Positions 26,767 through 36,619 are shown, counted from the first letter of the stretch. The stretch is 64,000 nt of DNA from Halanaerobium congolense (GCF_004366375.1 NZ_SOEF01000013.1:1-64000); one strand, 5' to 3'. The notes: a model not told the origin generated them from the letters alone. Numbers and translations: made by a program.

Positions 26767-28665
26767 ATGCAAAAAAGCAGTTTTCAAAATAATGTGCAGA
26801 GTTTTGGTAGATTTTTAAGTGGAATGGTAATGCCTAATATCGGTGCCTTTATCGCCTGGGGTTTAATAACTGCCTTTTTCATTCCAACAGGTTGGATTCC
26901 AAATGAAGGTCTGGCAAGTCTGGTAGGTCCGATGATTACTTATCTTCTGCCGCTATTAATAGCTTTTTCTGGTGGACGCTTGGTCGCGGGAATAAGAGGT
27001 GGAGTAATTGGTGCAGTAGCTACCATGGGAGTAATTGTTGGTTCAGATATTCCAATGTTTATTGGAGCAATGGTCATGGGACCCTTTGGTGGTTGGACAA
27101 TCAAAAAGGTTGATCAGTTATTTGAAGGTAAAATAAAATCCGGTTTTGAAATGCTGGTTAATAACTTTTCAGCCGGTATAGTTGGTGGATTACTCGCTAT
27201 CTTAGCCTATCAGATTATTGGACCTATTGTTGGTGGACTAAATGAAGTTTTACGATTGGGAGTAAATGCCTTTGTGAGTCGCGGTTTATTACCTTTAGCT
27301 TCAATTTTTATTGAGCCTGCCAAAATATTATTTTTAAATAATGCAATTAATCATGGAGTTTTAGGTCCTTTAGGAATTCAAGAAGCAGCTGAAACTGGGA
27401 AGTCAATTTTCTTTATGCTGGAAACAAACCCTGGTCCTGGTTTAGGTATTCTTTTAGCTTACTGGATTTTTGCTAAGGGTATGGTTAAACAATCAGCACC
27501 TGGTGCAATAATTATTCACTTTTTTGGAGGAATTCACGAAATATATTTCCCCTATGTTTTAATGAAGCCTTCCCTTTTATTAGCAGTCATTGGTGGAGGT
27601 GCAGGTGGAATTTTTACATTTAGATTATTTAGCACAGGTTTAGTAGCAACACCTTCTCCTGGTAGTATCTTTGCTTATCTGGCAATGACACCACGAGGGA
27701 ATTATCTGGGAGTGTTTGCCGGTATTTTAGTTGCAACAGCAGTATCTTTTCTAATAGCTTCGGCTTTAATTAAAAGATCAGTTGCCAGAGGAGATACAAT
27801 GGAATTTGAATCAGCTCAGTCTAAGGTGAGAGAACAAAAAGGTAAAGAACTTCATCTGGACAAAAAAACTAAAGAAATGACTGCTGCTGAAGTAGATAAA
27901 ATTGTTTTTGCCTGTGATGCAGGTATGGGATCTAGTGCAATGGGAGCAGGAAGATTGCGTAAAAAAATTGAAGCTGCTGGTTTAGATATTACAGTTGTTA
28001 ATAAAGCAGTTAATGAGATTCCCGAAGATGCTCAGATTGTAATTACCCATCAGAATTTAACTGAAAGAGCTAAAAACAAGGCACCACACGCAGAGCATAT
28101 TTCAATTCAAGATTTTCTGCAGACACCGGTTTACGATCAATTAGTAAATAGACTTAGTGCAGAAGCAGATAATTCAGCAAAAGCAAATAATAGAAAAGAA
28201 GAAGCAGCAGAAGCAAAAACTGAGAGCAGTTCTGCTGCAAATAAAGAAATTCTAAAAAAGGAAAATATAAAACTGGGTTTAGAGAGTATTAAAAGAAATG
28301 AAGCTATTAAGATGGCAGGTCAACTGCTTGTAGATAGTGGATATGTTGATCAAGATTATGTAGATGCAATGCTGGATCGGGAAAAAGAAATGACAACTTA
28401 TATCGGCCAGGGAGTTGCAATACCTCATGGAGTAGGAGCTGCCAAGAAAAAGATTAATAAAACAGGGATTTCAATACTTCAGTTTCCAGATGGAGTTGAC
28501 TTTGAAGGAGAAACAGCTTATCTAGTAATTGCAATTGCAGGAGTTGGTAATGAACACCTTAAAATACTGGCCAACCTCTCAGAATTGATTGAAGAAGATG
28601 AGGCAGCGGAGAAACTGAGAACCACAGATGATGTCGATTATATTTACGAAAAATTTACTCTTTAA
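26767..28665 (+). CDS. mtlA: Mannitol-type PTS transporter EIICBA (MtlA)
   Basis: 632 residues with all three PTS domains fused. EIIC (about 1-345) is a multi-pass membrane domain with GGIHEIYFPYVLMKPSLLLA, close to mannitol transporters. EIIB has its phospho-Cys at about residue 382 in FACDAGMGSSAMGAGRLRKK. After an Ala/Glu/Lys-rich linker (about 470-495), EIIA carries the phospho-His at about 554 in GQGVAIPHGVGAAKKK. It imports and phosphorylates a hexitol, most likely mannitol. The start lies directly after the regulator stop, with AAGGAGG ahead. Confidence 0.92.
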   Translation: MQKSSFQNNVQSFGRFLSGMVMPNIGAFIAWGLITAFFIPTGWIPNEGLASLVGPMITYLLPLLIAFSGGRLVAGIRGGVIGAVATMGVIVGSDIPMFIGAMVMGPFGGWTIKKVDQLFEGKIKSGFEMLVNNFSAGIVGGLLAILAYQIIGPIVGGLNEVLRLGVNAFVSRGLLPLASIFIEPAKILFLNNAINHGVLGPLGIQEAAETGKSIFFMLETNPGPGLGILLAYWIFAKGMVKQSAPGAIIIHFFGGIHEIYFPYVLMKPSLLLAVIGGGAGGIFTFRLFSTGLVATPSPGSIFAYLAMTPRGNYLGVFAGILVATAVSFLIASALIKRSVARGDTMEFESAQSKVREQKGKELHLDKKTKEMTAAEVDKIVFACDAGMGSSAMGAGRLRKKIEAAGLDITVVNKAVNEIPEDAQIVITHQNLTERAKNKAPHAEHISIQDFLQTPVYDQLVNRLSAEADNSAKANNRKEEAAEAKTESSSAANKEILKKENIKLGLESIKRNEAIKMAGQLLVDSGYVDQDYVDAMLDREKEMTTYIGQGVAIPHGVGAAKKKINKTGISILQFPDGVDFEGETAYLVIAIAGVGNEHLKILANLSELIEEDEAAEKLRTTDDVDYIYEKFTL

Positions 28666-28711
28666 AATATTTAAAAAAGTAAATAAAATTTTAACAAAGG
28701 GTGGTCAACTA

Positions 28712-29971
28712 ATGAAAACAAGAGCAGTACGTATATATGGTGAAAATGATCTTAGATTAGAGGAATTTGAGCTTCCAGAAATTAAAGAGGATGAAATTTT
28801 AGCAAGAATTGTTTCTAACAGTATCTGTATGTCGACATATAAAGCGGTAATTCAGGGTGGACGCCACAAAAGAGTTCCCGATGATGTTGCAGAAAACCCT
28901 ACAATTACTGGGCACGAATTTGCTGGAGAGATAGTTAAGGTAGGTAAAAAATGGCAGAATCAGTTTGAACCAGGAGAAAAATTTGCAGTACAGCCTGCAT
29001 TAAACTATAAGGGTAGTCCTTATGCTCCAGGTTATTCCTATAAATACTTTGGCGGTAATACAGAATATACAATTATTCCTCAGGAAGTTATGGAATTAGG
29101 TTATCTCTTAAAATATGAGGGAGATGGATTTTACGAAGCTTCACTTTCGGAGCCAATGTCCTGTATTGTAGGGGGCTACCATGCAGTTTACCATACAGAA
29201 AGCAATAATTACATTCATAAAATGGGAATTGTAGAAGATGGAAAAGTTGCCCTTTTAGGTGCTGCTGGACCAATGGGTTTAGGAGCAATTGATTATGCCC
29301 TTCATGCAGATCGCAAACCTTCGGTAGTTGTAGTAACCGATATTAACCAGGATCGACTTGATAGAGCAGCTTCTTTATTTACTCAGACAGAGGCAGAAAA
29401 ACAGGGTGTTGAACTGCATTTTGTCAACACTGCCGAGATGGATGATGTGCCGGCTGAACTTAAAGAACTGGTTGGAGGAGAAGGTTATGATGATGTTTTT
29501 GTCTATGCTCCAGTGAGAGAACTGGCAGAACAGGGAGATCAGATCTTAGGTAAGGACGGCTGTATGAACTTTTTTGCCGGTCCTACAGATAAAGAACTTT
29601 CTGCTGAATTTAACCTTTACAACATTCATTATTCTCCAACTCACATTATGGGTTCAACTGGTGGTAATGATGATGATATGCGAGAATCGCTCAAGCTATC
29701 AGCTGAAGGAAGGTTAAATCCGGCAACAATGATAACTCATGTTGGAGGACTGGACAGTGCAGCAGATACTATTCAGAATCTACCAAAAATTCCAGGCGGC
29801 AAAAAGTTAATCTATACTTCAATTGATATGGAGCTAACAGCTTTAGCAGACTTTGCTAAAAAAGGAGAAGACAATCCTAAATTTGCTGAACTGGCAGAAA
29901 TCATAGCAGATAATAATGGCCTCTGGTCAGCAGCAGCAGAAAATTATTTACTTGAAAATTTTAGGAAATAG
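28712..29971 (+). CDS. Zinc-dependent sugar-phosphate dehydrogenase, SorE-like
   Basis: 419 residues from ATG 28712; its ribosome site is weak (GGGTGG). Medium-chain dehydrogenase: GroES-like domain with Cys 36 (NSICMSTYKAVIQGG) and GHEFAGEIVKVG, then a Rossmann domain with LLGAAGPMGLGAIDYAL. The length and N-terminal blocks resemble L-sorbose-1-phosphate reductase (SorE) rather than MtlD, the usual mannitol-1-phosphate dehydrogenase. In this operon it probably oxidises the hexitol phosphate made by MtlA (inference). The usual structural-zinc four-Cys lobe of alcohol dehydrogenases is missing, as in SorE-like proteins. Confidence 0.75.
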   Translation: MKTRAVRIYGENDLRLEEFELPEIKEDEILARIVSNSICMSTYKAVIQGGRHKRVPDDVAENPTITGHEFAGEIVKVGKKWQNQFEPGEKFAVQPALNYKGSPYAPGYSYKYFGGNTEYTIIPQEVMELGYLLKYEGDGFYEASLSEPMSCIVGGYHAVYHTESNNYIHKMGIVEDGKVALLGAAGPMGLGAIDYALHADRKPSVVVVTDINQDRLDRAASLFTQTEAEKQGVELHFVNTAEMDDVPAELKELVGGEGYDDVFVYAPVRELAEQGDQILGKDGCMNFFAGPTDKELSAEFNLYNIHYSPTHIMGSTGGNDDDMRESLKLSAEGRLNPATMITHVGGLDSAADTIQNLPKIPGGKKLIYTSIDMELTALADFAKKGEDNPKFAELAEIIADNNGLWSAAAENYLLENFRK

Positions 29972-29982
29972 GCAGATAAACT

Positions 29983-30009
29983 AAAAAAACTATTAGATTT
30001 GACGTAACG
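29983..30009 (+). repeat. 27-bp leader element, copy 2 (HPr gene)
   Basis: Identical over 27 bases to 184-210. It ends 25 nt before the HPr ATG, immediately ahead of its AGGAGTG ribosome site. Confidence 0.85.
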
Positions 30010-30034
30010 TTAAAATAAACAGGAGTGAATTAGT

Positions 30035-30316
30035 ATGAAAAAAGCAGATTTTATTTTAGAACATGAGGAAGGATTTCACGCCAGACCTGCCGGTGTTTTT
30101 TCAAAGCAGGCAAGTAAATTTAAAGCAGATATTGTACTCTTTAAAAATGGAAATGAAGATAAAGAATATAATCCTAAAAGTATAATTTCGATCATGACAA
30201 TGGGGGCAACTCAAAACGATAAGATTACAATTCAGGCAGATGGTAATGATGAGGAAGAAGCAGTTAACTCATTACTTGAGCTGGTAAAAAATGATTTTAA
30301 ATTAGCTAATAAATAA
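30035..30316 (+). CDS. HPr-type phosphocarrier protein
   Basis: 93 residues. Phospho-His is H15 in GFHARPAGVF; the regulatory Ser of Firmicutes HPr is S49 in NPKSIISIMTMGA. HPr carries phosphate from enzyme I to sugar-specific EIIA domains. Enzyme I is not in the window. Being last in the hexitol operon, it may be a paralogue devoted to MtlA and its regulator rather than the housekeeping HPr. The C-terminal tail (KNDFKLANK) is slightly longer than usual. The 27-bp leader element lies just upstream. Confidence 0.9.
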   Translation: MKKADFILEHEEGFHARPAGVFSKQASKFKADIVLFKNGNEDKEYNPKSIISIMTMGATQNDKITIQADGNDEEEAVNSLLELVKNDFKLANK

Positions 30317-30402
30317 TTCTGGTAGCAGTTTTCGTATATTATTTCGGCTTACCGGTTTTAATTTGGTTAATTTAATTATAAAGCTACAGCAGCAATAGAT
30401 TG

Positions 30403-30438
30403 AAAGGCCCATCATTTTGGACAGGTGATGGGTCTTTG
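30403..30438 (+). terminator. Terminator of the hexitol PTS operon
   Basis: GGCCCATCA / TGATGGGTC hairpin followed by TTTGTCTGTTT. Confidence 0.8.
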
Positions 30439-30443
30439 TCTGT

Positions 30444-30477
30444 TTATGTGCACCTTCTGGGTATGCCGAACATGAAG
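30444..30477. repeat. Inverted repeat with CTGGGTA loop, copy B
   Basis: TTTATGT / ACATGAA arms around CACCTTCTGGGTATGCC. Resembles copies at 24331 and 38176. Confidence 0.4.
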
Positions 30478-30547
30478 ACTGAAATTTGTTTAAGCAATTT
30501 GACAGTGATATAATAATTTAAAAGCATCTTACAGAGGAGCTGAAATT

Positions 30548-33208
30548 ATGACAGAACTGGCAGAACATTTTAAGCTTGATTTTAAAGCAGCTGCGGCAGA
30601 GGAAGCTCAGGCTGCAGCCGACAATTTACGAGTTACAGTTTTAACAGACGGGCTGCTGCGTTTGGAGTACGATCCCGAGCAGGAGTTTGATGACAGACCA
30701 ACTCAGCTGGTCTGGACCCGGAAGCTGGATGTACCTAATTTTAATCTGGTAAAAGATGAAAATAAGTTAGTTATAGAAACTGAAAAAATAAAACTTAAAT
30801 ATTTACGTGATGGCAGAGAATTATCTAAAGATAATTTAAAGATTAAAATTAAAGCAAATGAAGAAGAATGGTTTTATGGAAAAAAAGATGATCAAAATTT
30901 AAAAGGGACTTATCGGACTTTAGATGATGTTGATGGAGAAGTAGAATTAGACAGGGGTCTGCTTTCTAAATCCGGTTGGACTTTAGTTAATGACACTGAG
31001 AGCCTTGTTTTTAATAATACCGGCTGGCTTGAAGCTCGCAATATGTCTGCAGGATATCAGGACTTATATTTTATAGCTTATGGTGATCAATATCAGCAGG
31101 CATTAAAAGATTTTACTAAAATAACAGGTGAAATTCCCCTACTTCCCCGCTGGGCTTTAGGCAATTGGTGGAGCAGATACTGGGAGTATACAGATCAAGA
31201 CTTAAAAGAACTGATGCAGAAGTTTGAGAATAAAGATATTCCACTTTCAGTCTGTATTGTGGATATGGACTGGCATCGCGTAGAAAATGAATATACAAGC
31301 GGCTGGACCGGTTATTCCTGGAATAAAAAATTTTTTCCAGAGCCCAAAGAGTTTACAGATTGGCTGCATAATAAGGGTTTAAAAACTGCTCTAAATTTAC
31401 ACCCGGCAGATGGAGTTCAGCCTCACGAAGATCAATATCAAAAGTTTGCAGAATATATGGGAATTGATCCGGAAAGCAAAAAAGGAATAGAATTTGATTT
31501 AAGCAAGCTTAATTTTATAAATGGCTATTTTAAACTGCTGCATAATCCATTAGAAGATCGAGATGGTGTTGATTTTTGGTGGATTGACTGGCAGCAGGGC
31601 CATGATAGCGGTTTAGAAGGACTTGATCCACTCTGGGGACTTAACCACCTTCATTTTTATGACCTAGCCCGTAATAATGACAAGCGAAAATTTATCTTTT
31701 CCCGCTGGGGAGGACTCGGCAGCCACCGCTATCCGATTGGATTTTCTGGTGACACAGTAGTCAGCTGGGATTCTCTCAAGTTTCAGCCCTACTTTACTGC
31801 GACTGCATCAAATGTTCTTTACGGCTGGTGGAGTCACGATATAGGTGGTCATTTCTTTGGTACTGAAGATAGAGAACTATATACCAGGTGGCTGCAGTTT
31901 GGAGTTTTTTCTCCTATAATGAGGCTTCATTCCACCAAAGATCCATATTTAGACAGAAGTCCCTGGGGTCATGGGGCAGATGTTTTAGAGATTGCAAGAG
32001 ATTATATGCAGCTCAGACATCAATTAATCCCCTATCTTTATACACACAGCTACCGGGCCAGAGAAAAATCCATTTCCTTAATTCGCCCAATGTATTATGA
32101 ATCGCAAAAAGAGACGGCCTACAGGGTTCCCAATCAATATTATTTTGGCAGTGAACTGATTGCGGCTCCATTTTTAGATCCAGCAGATGAAATGACAGAG
32201 CTGTCTCAACAGACTGTCTGGCTGCCTGAGGGAGAATGGTTTAACTATTTTAATGGGGAATATTATCAGGGCAATAAATTCTATAATATTTATGGAGATT
32301 TATCAGAATTCCCCTTATTTGCAAAAGCAGGAGCAGTCATTCCTTTAGCTGGAGAGAGCAAATTCGGAGAAACTGGCAATCCAGAAATTTTAGAAATAGA
32401 GATCTTTCCAGGTGCAGATAATGAGTTTAAACTTTATGAAGATAATGGAGCAGCAGTGGATGCAGAATTAAAAAAAGCAGAAACGATTTTTAAAAACAGC
32501 TGGCAGGAAGATCAGCAGCATTTTGAAATAGAATCTCTAGTTGGCTCAACCGAGGTTTTACCTGCAGAGCGAAGATTGAAACTTAAATTTAGAGCTGTCA
32601 ACGAGGTAGATTTAGAAATTTTAATAGATCAGAAGCAGGTTAATCAATCTAAGCAAAATCAATTTACTTTAAATTATGACCAGGAGCAGAATACTCTTTT
32701 AGTTGAGTTTGATTATGATCCTCAAAAAAAATATAATTTTAAGCTAAAAAACAAAATTGGACTGCTGAAGCAGAGAGATTTACGTCTGGATAAAATAAAA
32801 AAAATAATTAAAAACTTTAAACTGCAGACAGTTGTCAAAACTAAGTTAGCTCAAGCTGCAGCAGAGGCAGTAAAAAAAGAAAAGGGAGCAGAATTTTTAG
32901 AAAGGTTTGATGCAGTTCTATCTCAATCACAGCTGGAAGCATTAGTTGAAATAATTTATAACTGTGGTTCGGCTCAGATTAAAACTGCAGATTTTGATCA
33001 GATAGTTCTTTTTAAAGGTGATTTAAAAGAAATGAGCTATAATCTCTCCTATGCAGTATTAACTGAGAATCCCCATAATCCAATTATGGAAATGAAAAAA
33101 TCTGCTGTAAAAAATTATGAATTTCTTGATTTAGAAAAATTACAGAACGAAAAATGGAAGTTAAGCCTAAATTATACTGAATTTATCAAAAAGAAATATT
33201 CAAATTAA
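30548..33208 (+). CDS. Glycoside hydrolase family 31 alpha-glucosidase
   Basis: 886 residues, no signal peptide, so cytoplasmic. GH31 blocks in order: LPRWALGNWWSRYWEYTD, VCIVDMDWHRVENEYTSGWT, the nucleophile Asp in DFWWIDWQQGHDSG at about residue 345, FSRWGGLGSHRYPIGFSGD with the acid/base Asp at about 400, and GWWSHDIGGHFFGTEDREL. The C-terminal about 150 residues (after 730) are an extra helical, Lys-rich domain not typical of the family. It probably releases glucose, or a related sugar, from alpha-linked oligosaccharides. Single-gene unit between the PTS operon and a nuclease-like gene. Confidence 0.9.
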   Translation: MTELAEHFKLDFKAAAAEEAQAAADNLRVTVLTDGLLRLEYDPEQEFDDRPTQLVWTRKLDVPNFNLVKDENKLVIETEKIKLKYLRDGRELSKDNLKIKIKANEEEWFYGKKDDQNLKGTYRTLDDVDGEVELDRGLLSKSGWTLVNDTESLVFNNTGWLEARNMSAGYQDLYFIAYGDQYQQALKDFTKITGEIPLLPRWALGNWWSRYWEYTDQDLKELMQKFENKDIPLSVCIVDMDWHRVENEYTSGWTGYSWNKKFFPEPKEFTDWLHNKGLKTALNLHPADGVQPHEDQYQKFAEYMGIDPESKKGIEFDLSKLNFINGYFKLLHNPLEDRDGVDFWWIDWQQGHDSGLEGLDPLWGLNHLHFYDLARNNDKRKFIFSRWGGLGSHRYPIGFSGDTVVSWDSLKFQPYFTATASNVLYGWWSHDIGGHFFGTEDRELYTRWLQFGVFSPIMRLHSTKDPYLDRSPWGHGADVLEIARDYMQLRHQLIPYLYTHSYRAREKSISLIRPMYYESQKETAYRVPNQYYFGSELIAAPFLDPADEMTELSQQTVWLPEGEWFNYFNGEYYQGNKFYNIYGDLSEFPLFAKAGAVIPLAGESKFGETGNPEILEIEIFPGADNEFKLYEDNGAAVDAELKKAETIFKNSWQEDQQHFEIESLVGSTEVLPAERRLKLKFRAVNEVDLEILIDQKQVNQSKQNQFTLNYDQEQNTLLVEFDYDPQKKYNFKLKNKIGLLKQRDLRLDKIKKIIKNFKLQTVVKTKLAQAAAEAVKKEKGAEFLERFDAVLSQSQLEALVEIIYNCGSAQIKTADFDQIVLFKGDLKEMSYNLSYAVLTENPHNPIMEMKKSAVKNYEFLDLEKLQNEKWKLSLNYTEFIKKKYSN

Positions 33209-33345
33209 AAGCCCCTACTTTGTCCATTCCAGGATTTCATCTTTTTTTGTCCCATTTTTTTGGCTCCTTTTTTAAGATAGTATGGTTTAAAACTAGTATA
33301 TATAATTTTTAAAATTTTAGCAAAAATTTAACGGGAGGAGTTATT

Positions 33346-34092
33346 ATCAAAACTATTAAATTAAGATTTTATGGTTATTTAAATAAATTTATTGACCCTG
33401 AGCAGAAAAATTTACAGCTGGTAGATCAGCGCTATTATCTGCATCATTATCGAGGGCGGCAAACTATTAAAGATCGCATAGAAAGTTTGGGAATTCCCCA
33501 CCCGGAGGTTGCTCTGATTTTAAGAAACTCTCAAGCTATAGATTTTTCTTATCTGGTGCAGCCCGGTGATTTCTTTTCAGTTTATCCCCATTTATATAAT
33601 TTAAAGCTGCCTACAGCTAAATCTCTGCTGTCTAAATACCCAGCTAAACCAAAGTTTATTCTTGATGTTCACTTGGGAAAGCTGGCCCGCTATTTAAGAC
33701 GTTTTGGTTTTGATACAGCTTATAGAAATGATTATCAGGACCAAGAAATTGTAGAACAGGCAGTCAGAGATAAAAGAATAATTTTAAGCAGAGATTTAGG
33801 TCTTTTAATGCGAAAAAAAGTTAAATGGGCCAAATTTATCTGGCATGATGACCCTCAGGTACAGCTTAAAGAAGTTTTTCTAAGATTTAATTTAGATCAA
33901 TATTATCCGGGTCAAGAAAGCCGCTGTGTTAACTGTAACAGTAAATTAATAGAAATCAAAAAAGAAGAAATTATAGAAAGACTGGAGCCGAAAACTAAAA
34001 AATATTTTGAGAAGTTTAAATACTGTCAGCAGTGTGACAAAATCTACTGGAAAGGTTCTCATTTTGAGGAAACGGAAGAATTGCTTGATTAG
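33346..34092 (+). CDS. Mut7-C nuclease-type protein with ubiquitin-like N-terminus
   Basis: 248 residues if translation begins at ATC 33346 (ATT 33343 is the alternative). GGAGG (33334-33338) lies seven bases ahead. The frame is closed by TAA at 33310 and holds no ATG, GTG or TTG until TTG 33487, which would cut off a clearly conserved N-terminus (KTIKLRFYGYLNKFIDPEQ, a ubiquitin-like beta-grasp segment). The C-terminal part is a PIN-like Mut7-C domain: FILDVHLGKLARYLRRFGFD, IILSRDLGLLMR and a zinc ribbon made of CVNC and CQQC. The family is predicted to act on RNA; the biological substrate is unknown. Confidence 0.82.
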   Translation: MKTIKLRFYGYLNKFIDPEQKNLQLVDQRYYLHHYRGRQTIKDRIESLGIPHPEVALILRNSQAIDFSYLVQPGDFFSVYPHLYNLKLPTAKSLLSKYPAKPKFILDVHLGKLARYLRRFGFDTAYRNDYQDQEIVEQAVRDKRIILSRDLGLLMRKKVKWAKFIWHDDPQVQLKEVFLRFNLDQYYPGQESRCVNCNSKLIEIKKEEIIERLEPKTKKYFEKFKYCQQCDKIYWKGSHFEETEELLD

Positions 34093-34197
34093 CTCACTAA
34101 TGATTAATTAAAAAAGATTAATTTGCTCTGCTCAAACTAAAGATTCCAGCAGATTTATGTTATAATCTATTTAAAGAAAGGAGTGGAGGTGGCTTAA

Positions 34198-34848
34198 ATG
34201 GCTGAATATGTTATCGGTGATATTCACGGAGAAATAGATGAGTTAAAAACAATTATTGATAAAATTAATTATGACCAAACTCAGGACAAATTAATCTTTG
34301 TGGGAGATTATATTGACCGTGGTGCTAATTCCTATCAGATTTATAAATATATCAAAGAACTAGACAATGGCAAAAATATTTTTTTAAGAGGAAATCACGA
34401 GGAAATGATGATCGATGCTGTTTTAAACAATCATAATATTAATCTCTGGTATCAGAATGGAGGCCGAAAAACAGAAGCCAGTTTTCCAAATCAAACAGAG
34501 CTAAAAGAAGCTGCTCACTTTTTTGACTCACTTCCTTATTATCATGCAGATCAGGAATATATATTTGTGCACGCAGGGATTAATCCCGCACTGACTTTAG
34601 AAGAACAGACAAAACATGATTTGATTTGGATTCGCTATAAATTTTTAGGAGCAAAAAGTGATGATTTCAAAGAAAAAAGAACGATAGTTGCCGGACATAC
34701 ACCGGTTGCAGAAGTTAAATTTGACGGAAATAAGATTTTAGTGGATACCGGATCAGGTAAGGGTGGAATTTTAAGTGCTGTTGATTTAAATACTAAAAAA
34801 GTTTACAACACAAGTGATAAAAATCCAATTGCCTCACTTTTATTTTAA
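34198..34848 (+). CDS. Metallophosphoesterase, Ser/Thr phosphatase-like
   Basis: 216 residues. Calcineurin-like motifs: GDIHGEIDEL near 7, GDYIDRG near 40, RGNHEEMM near 64, and IVAGHTPV near 160, with VDTGSGKGG near 180. It belongs to the bacterial PrpE/PrpA/ApaH-like group. It may dephosphorylate proteins or hydrolyse diadenosine tetraphosphate; sequence alone does not decide. Monocistronic, convergent with nhaC. Confidence 0.88.
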   Translation: MAEYVIGDIHGEIDELKTIIDKINYDQTQDKLIFVGDYIDRGANSYQIYKYIKELDNGKNIFLRGNHEEMMIDAVLNNHNINLWYQNGGRKTEASFPNQTELKEAAHFFDSLPYYHADQEYIFVHAGINPALTLEEQTKHDLIWIRYKFLGAKSDDFKEKRTIVAGHTPVAEVKFDGNKILVDTGSGKGGILSAVDLNTKKVYNTSDKNPIASLLF

Positions 34849-34902
34849 GCATAAATTATTGAGCTAAAAATTAATAAAATTTATTTAGAATAATAAATAA
34901 AT

Positions 34903-34949
34903 TAAAAAGCGCTGGCCCGAATTTTAAAGGCTCAGCGCTTCAACTTTTT
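34903..34949. terminator. Bidirectional terminator
   Basis: AAAAAGCGCTG / CAGCGCTT hairpin between convergent genes, with A-rich and T-rich flanks serving both strands. Confidence 0.75.
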
Positions 34950-34983
34950 ATAATTTCATTTGATCAAGCAAATTCTTTCCAGC

Positions 34984-36360
34984 CTAGTTACTTCTAAAAG
35001 TAAATTTACCTGTATAAGCATAAATAACAGCAATCACTGGGGCCAGAAAAGACAAAAATGTATACGGAATATAGCTAAAGCCAATATCCATCACATTTTG
35101 AATATAGACTGAAACAACTCCCCAGGGTAAAATAGAGCACCCCAGAGTTGATGCGGTTTCCAGAGAACGAGAAAGAACATTAGTATTGATATCCATTTCC
35201 TGATAGGCAGGAGCCAGTGTGCGTCCAGGAATAACTATTGAAACAAACATTTCTCCGGTAGCTAAAAGCATAACATAGGCTGAGGTTAAGGAAATTAAAA
35301 TTAAATCTCTTGGTTTTTTAACTACTTTTAACATTGATTCCAGTAATACTTCCAAAATTCTCGCCTTCTCTAAAATCCCACCCATCGCAGTACCAGCCAT
35401 AATGATGGCAACTGTACTCATCATATTATTGATTCCACCCTGAGTTAAGAGGTTATCTAAAAGCTCCATTCCTGTATCTGCTTGGTAGCCGTTGGCAGCT
35501 GCATTTAAAATTTCTGCAAAGCCCGCCCCCTGTGTTAAAAAGGCAAAAATAGAAGCCGTAATAAAGCTGATCGAAAGTGAGGCAATAGCAGGCATTTTAA
35601 ATAATGAAAGCAGCAGCATTAAAGCTGGTGGAATTAAAGTCCACAAAGAAATATTAAAATTGCTGCTTAGATTTTCCATAATTATTGAAATTTGATTTAG
35701 ATCGGCTCCACCATCAAGATAAGAGGCCCCCAGAATAGAATAAAGAATCAAACTGATCAAAGCTGCTGGAGCTGATATGTAAAGCATTGATTTAATATGT
35801 TCAAATAAGTCTGTACTGCTCATGGCAGCAGTTAAATTAGTTGAATCCGACATTGGTGAAATTTTATCACCCAACATGGCTCCGGAGACTATTGCCCCAA
35901 CCGTTATAGCCTTTGGCACTCCAAGTCCCTCAGCAACTCCCAGCAGAACAATTCCCATTGTAGCAATGGTCCCAAAAGAACTTCCAATTAAAATAGAAGT
36001 AATAGCTGCCAAAATAAATGCTGCCGGCAAAAAAATACTTGGACTTAAAAAATTTAAGCCGTAGTAGATCATTGTCTGGATAGTCCCAGATAAAATCCAG
36101 CTTCCAATTACCATTCCAATTATGATCAAAATCAAAGAGGCTCCAATGGCATTTTTAATCCCTGAAATCATACCTCTTTCAATCTGATGCCAGCTTAAGC
36201 CCATAAGAATAGCAAAAACTGCAGCAGTCATTGCACCTAAAACAAGAGCGCTTTCTAAAACTAAAATTGTTCTAATCGAAATTAAAATAACTGCAATAAC
36301 TGTAGTCAATGCAGTTACAGCACTTTTTAAAGCGGGTTTCTTTATTTCACTTTTTTTCAT
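34984..36360 (-). CDS. nhaC: Na+/H+ antiporter, NhaC family
   Basis: 458 residues, about 11-12 membrane segments. NhaC-type signatures: GMVIGSWILSGTIQTMIYYG near residue 85, SSFGTIATMGIVLLGVAEG near 128 and AMLGDKISPMSDSTNLTAA near 160. It exports Na+ in exchange for H+, fitting a salt-loving or alkaline lifestyle. Some relatives exchange malate/lactate or arginine/ornithine, so the substrate is not certain. Transcribed opposite to its neighbours. Confidence 0.9.
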   Translation of the reverse strand: MKKSEIKKPALKSAVTALTTVIAVILISIRTILVLESALVLGAMTAAVFAILMGLSWHQIERGMISGIKNAIGASLILIIIGMVIGSWILSGTIQTMIYYGLNFLSPSIFLPAAFILAAITSILIGSSFGTIATMGIVLLGVAEGLGVPKAITVGAIVSGAMLGDKISPMSDSTNLTAAMSSTDLFEHIKSMLYISAPAALISLILYSILGASYLDGGADLNQISIIMENLSSNFNISLWTLIPPALMLLLSLFKMPAIASLSISFITASIFAFLTQGAGFAEILNAAANGYQADTGMELLDNLLTQGGINNMMSTVAIIMAGTAMGGILEKARILEVLLESMLKVVKKPRDLILISLTSAYVMLLATGEMFVSIVIPGRTLAPAYQEMDINTNVLSRSLETASTLGCSILPWGVVSVYIQNVMDIGFSYIPYTFLSFLAPVIAVIYAYTGKFTFRSN

Positions 36361-36531
36361 TTTTTAACCACCTTCATTATATATTTATCATATTAGTTAA
36401 ATTTTACACTATATTTATGATATCTTTTAAACAGCTTAAAATCAAGGGAGAATTAAATATTATATACGAGTCAAAATTAATTTTGAAACTGTTTTAGATT
36501 AAGGAAAAACATACAACAACAATTAATTTTT

Positions 36532-36560
36532 TTGACAAATATTCGGAAAAATTTCTTAAT
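36532..36560 (+). promoter_or_regulatory. Promoter-like site
   Basis: TTGACA-N17-CTTAAT, pointing to the small frameshifted gene at 36620. Confidence 0.45.
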
Positions 36561-36619
36561 TCATTTAGGTAGATGAATAAAATTAAGGTAGACAGTTAAA
36601 ATTAAAAGGAGTGGTAATA

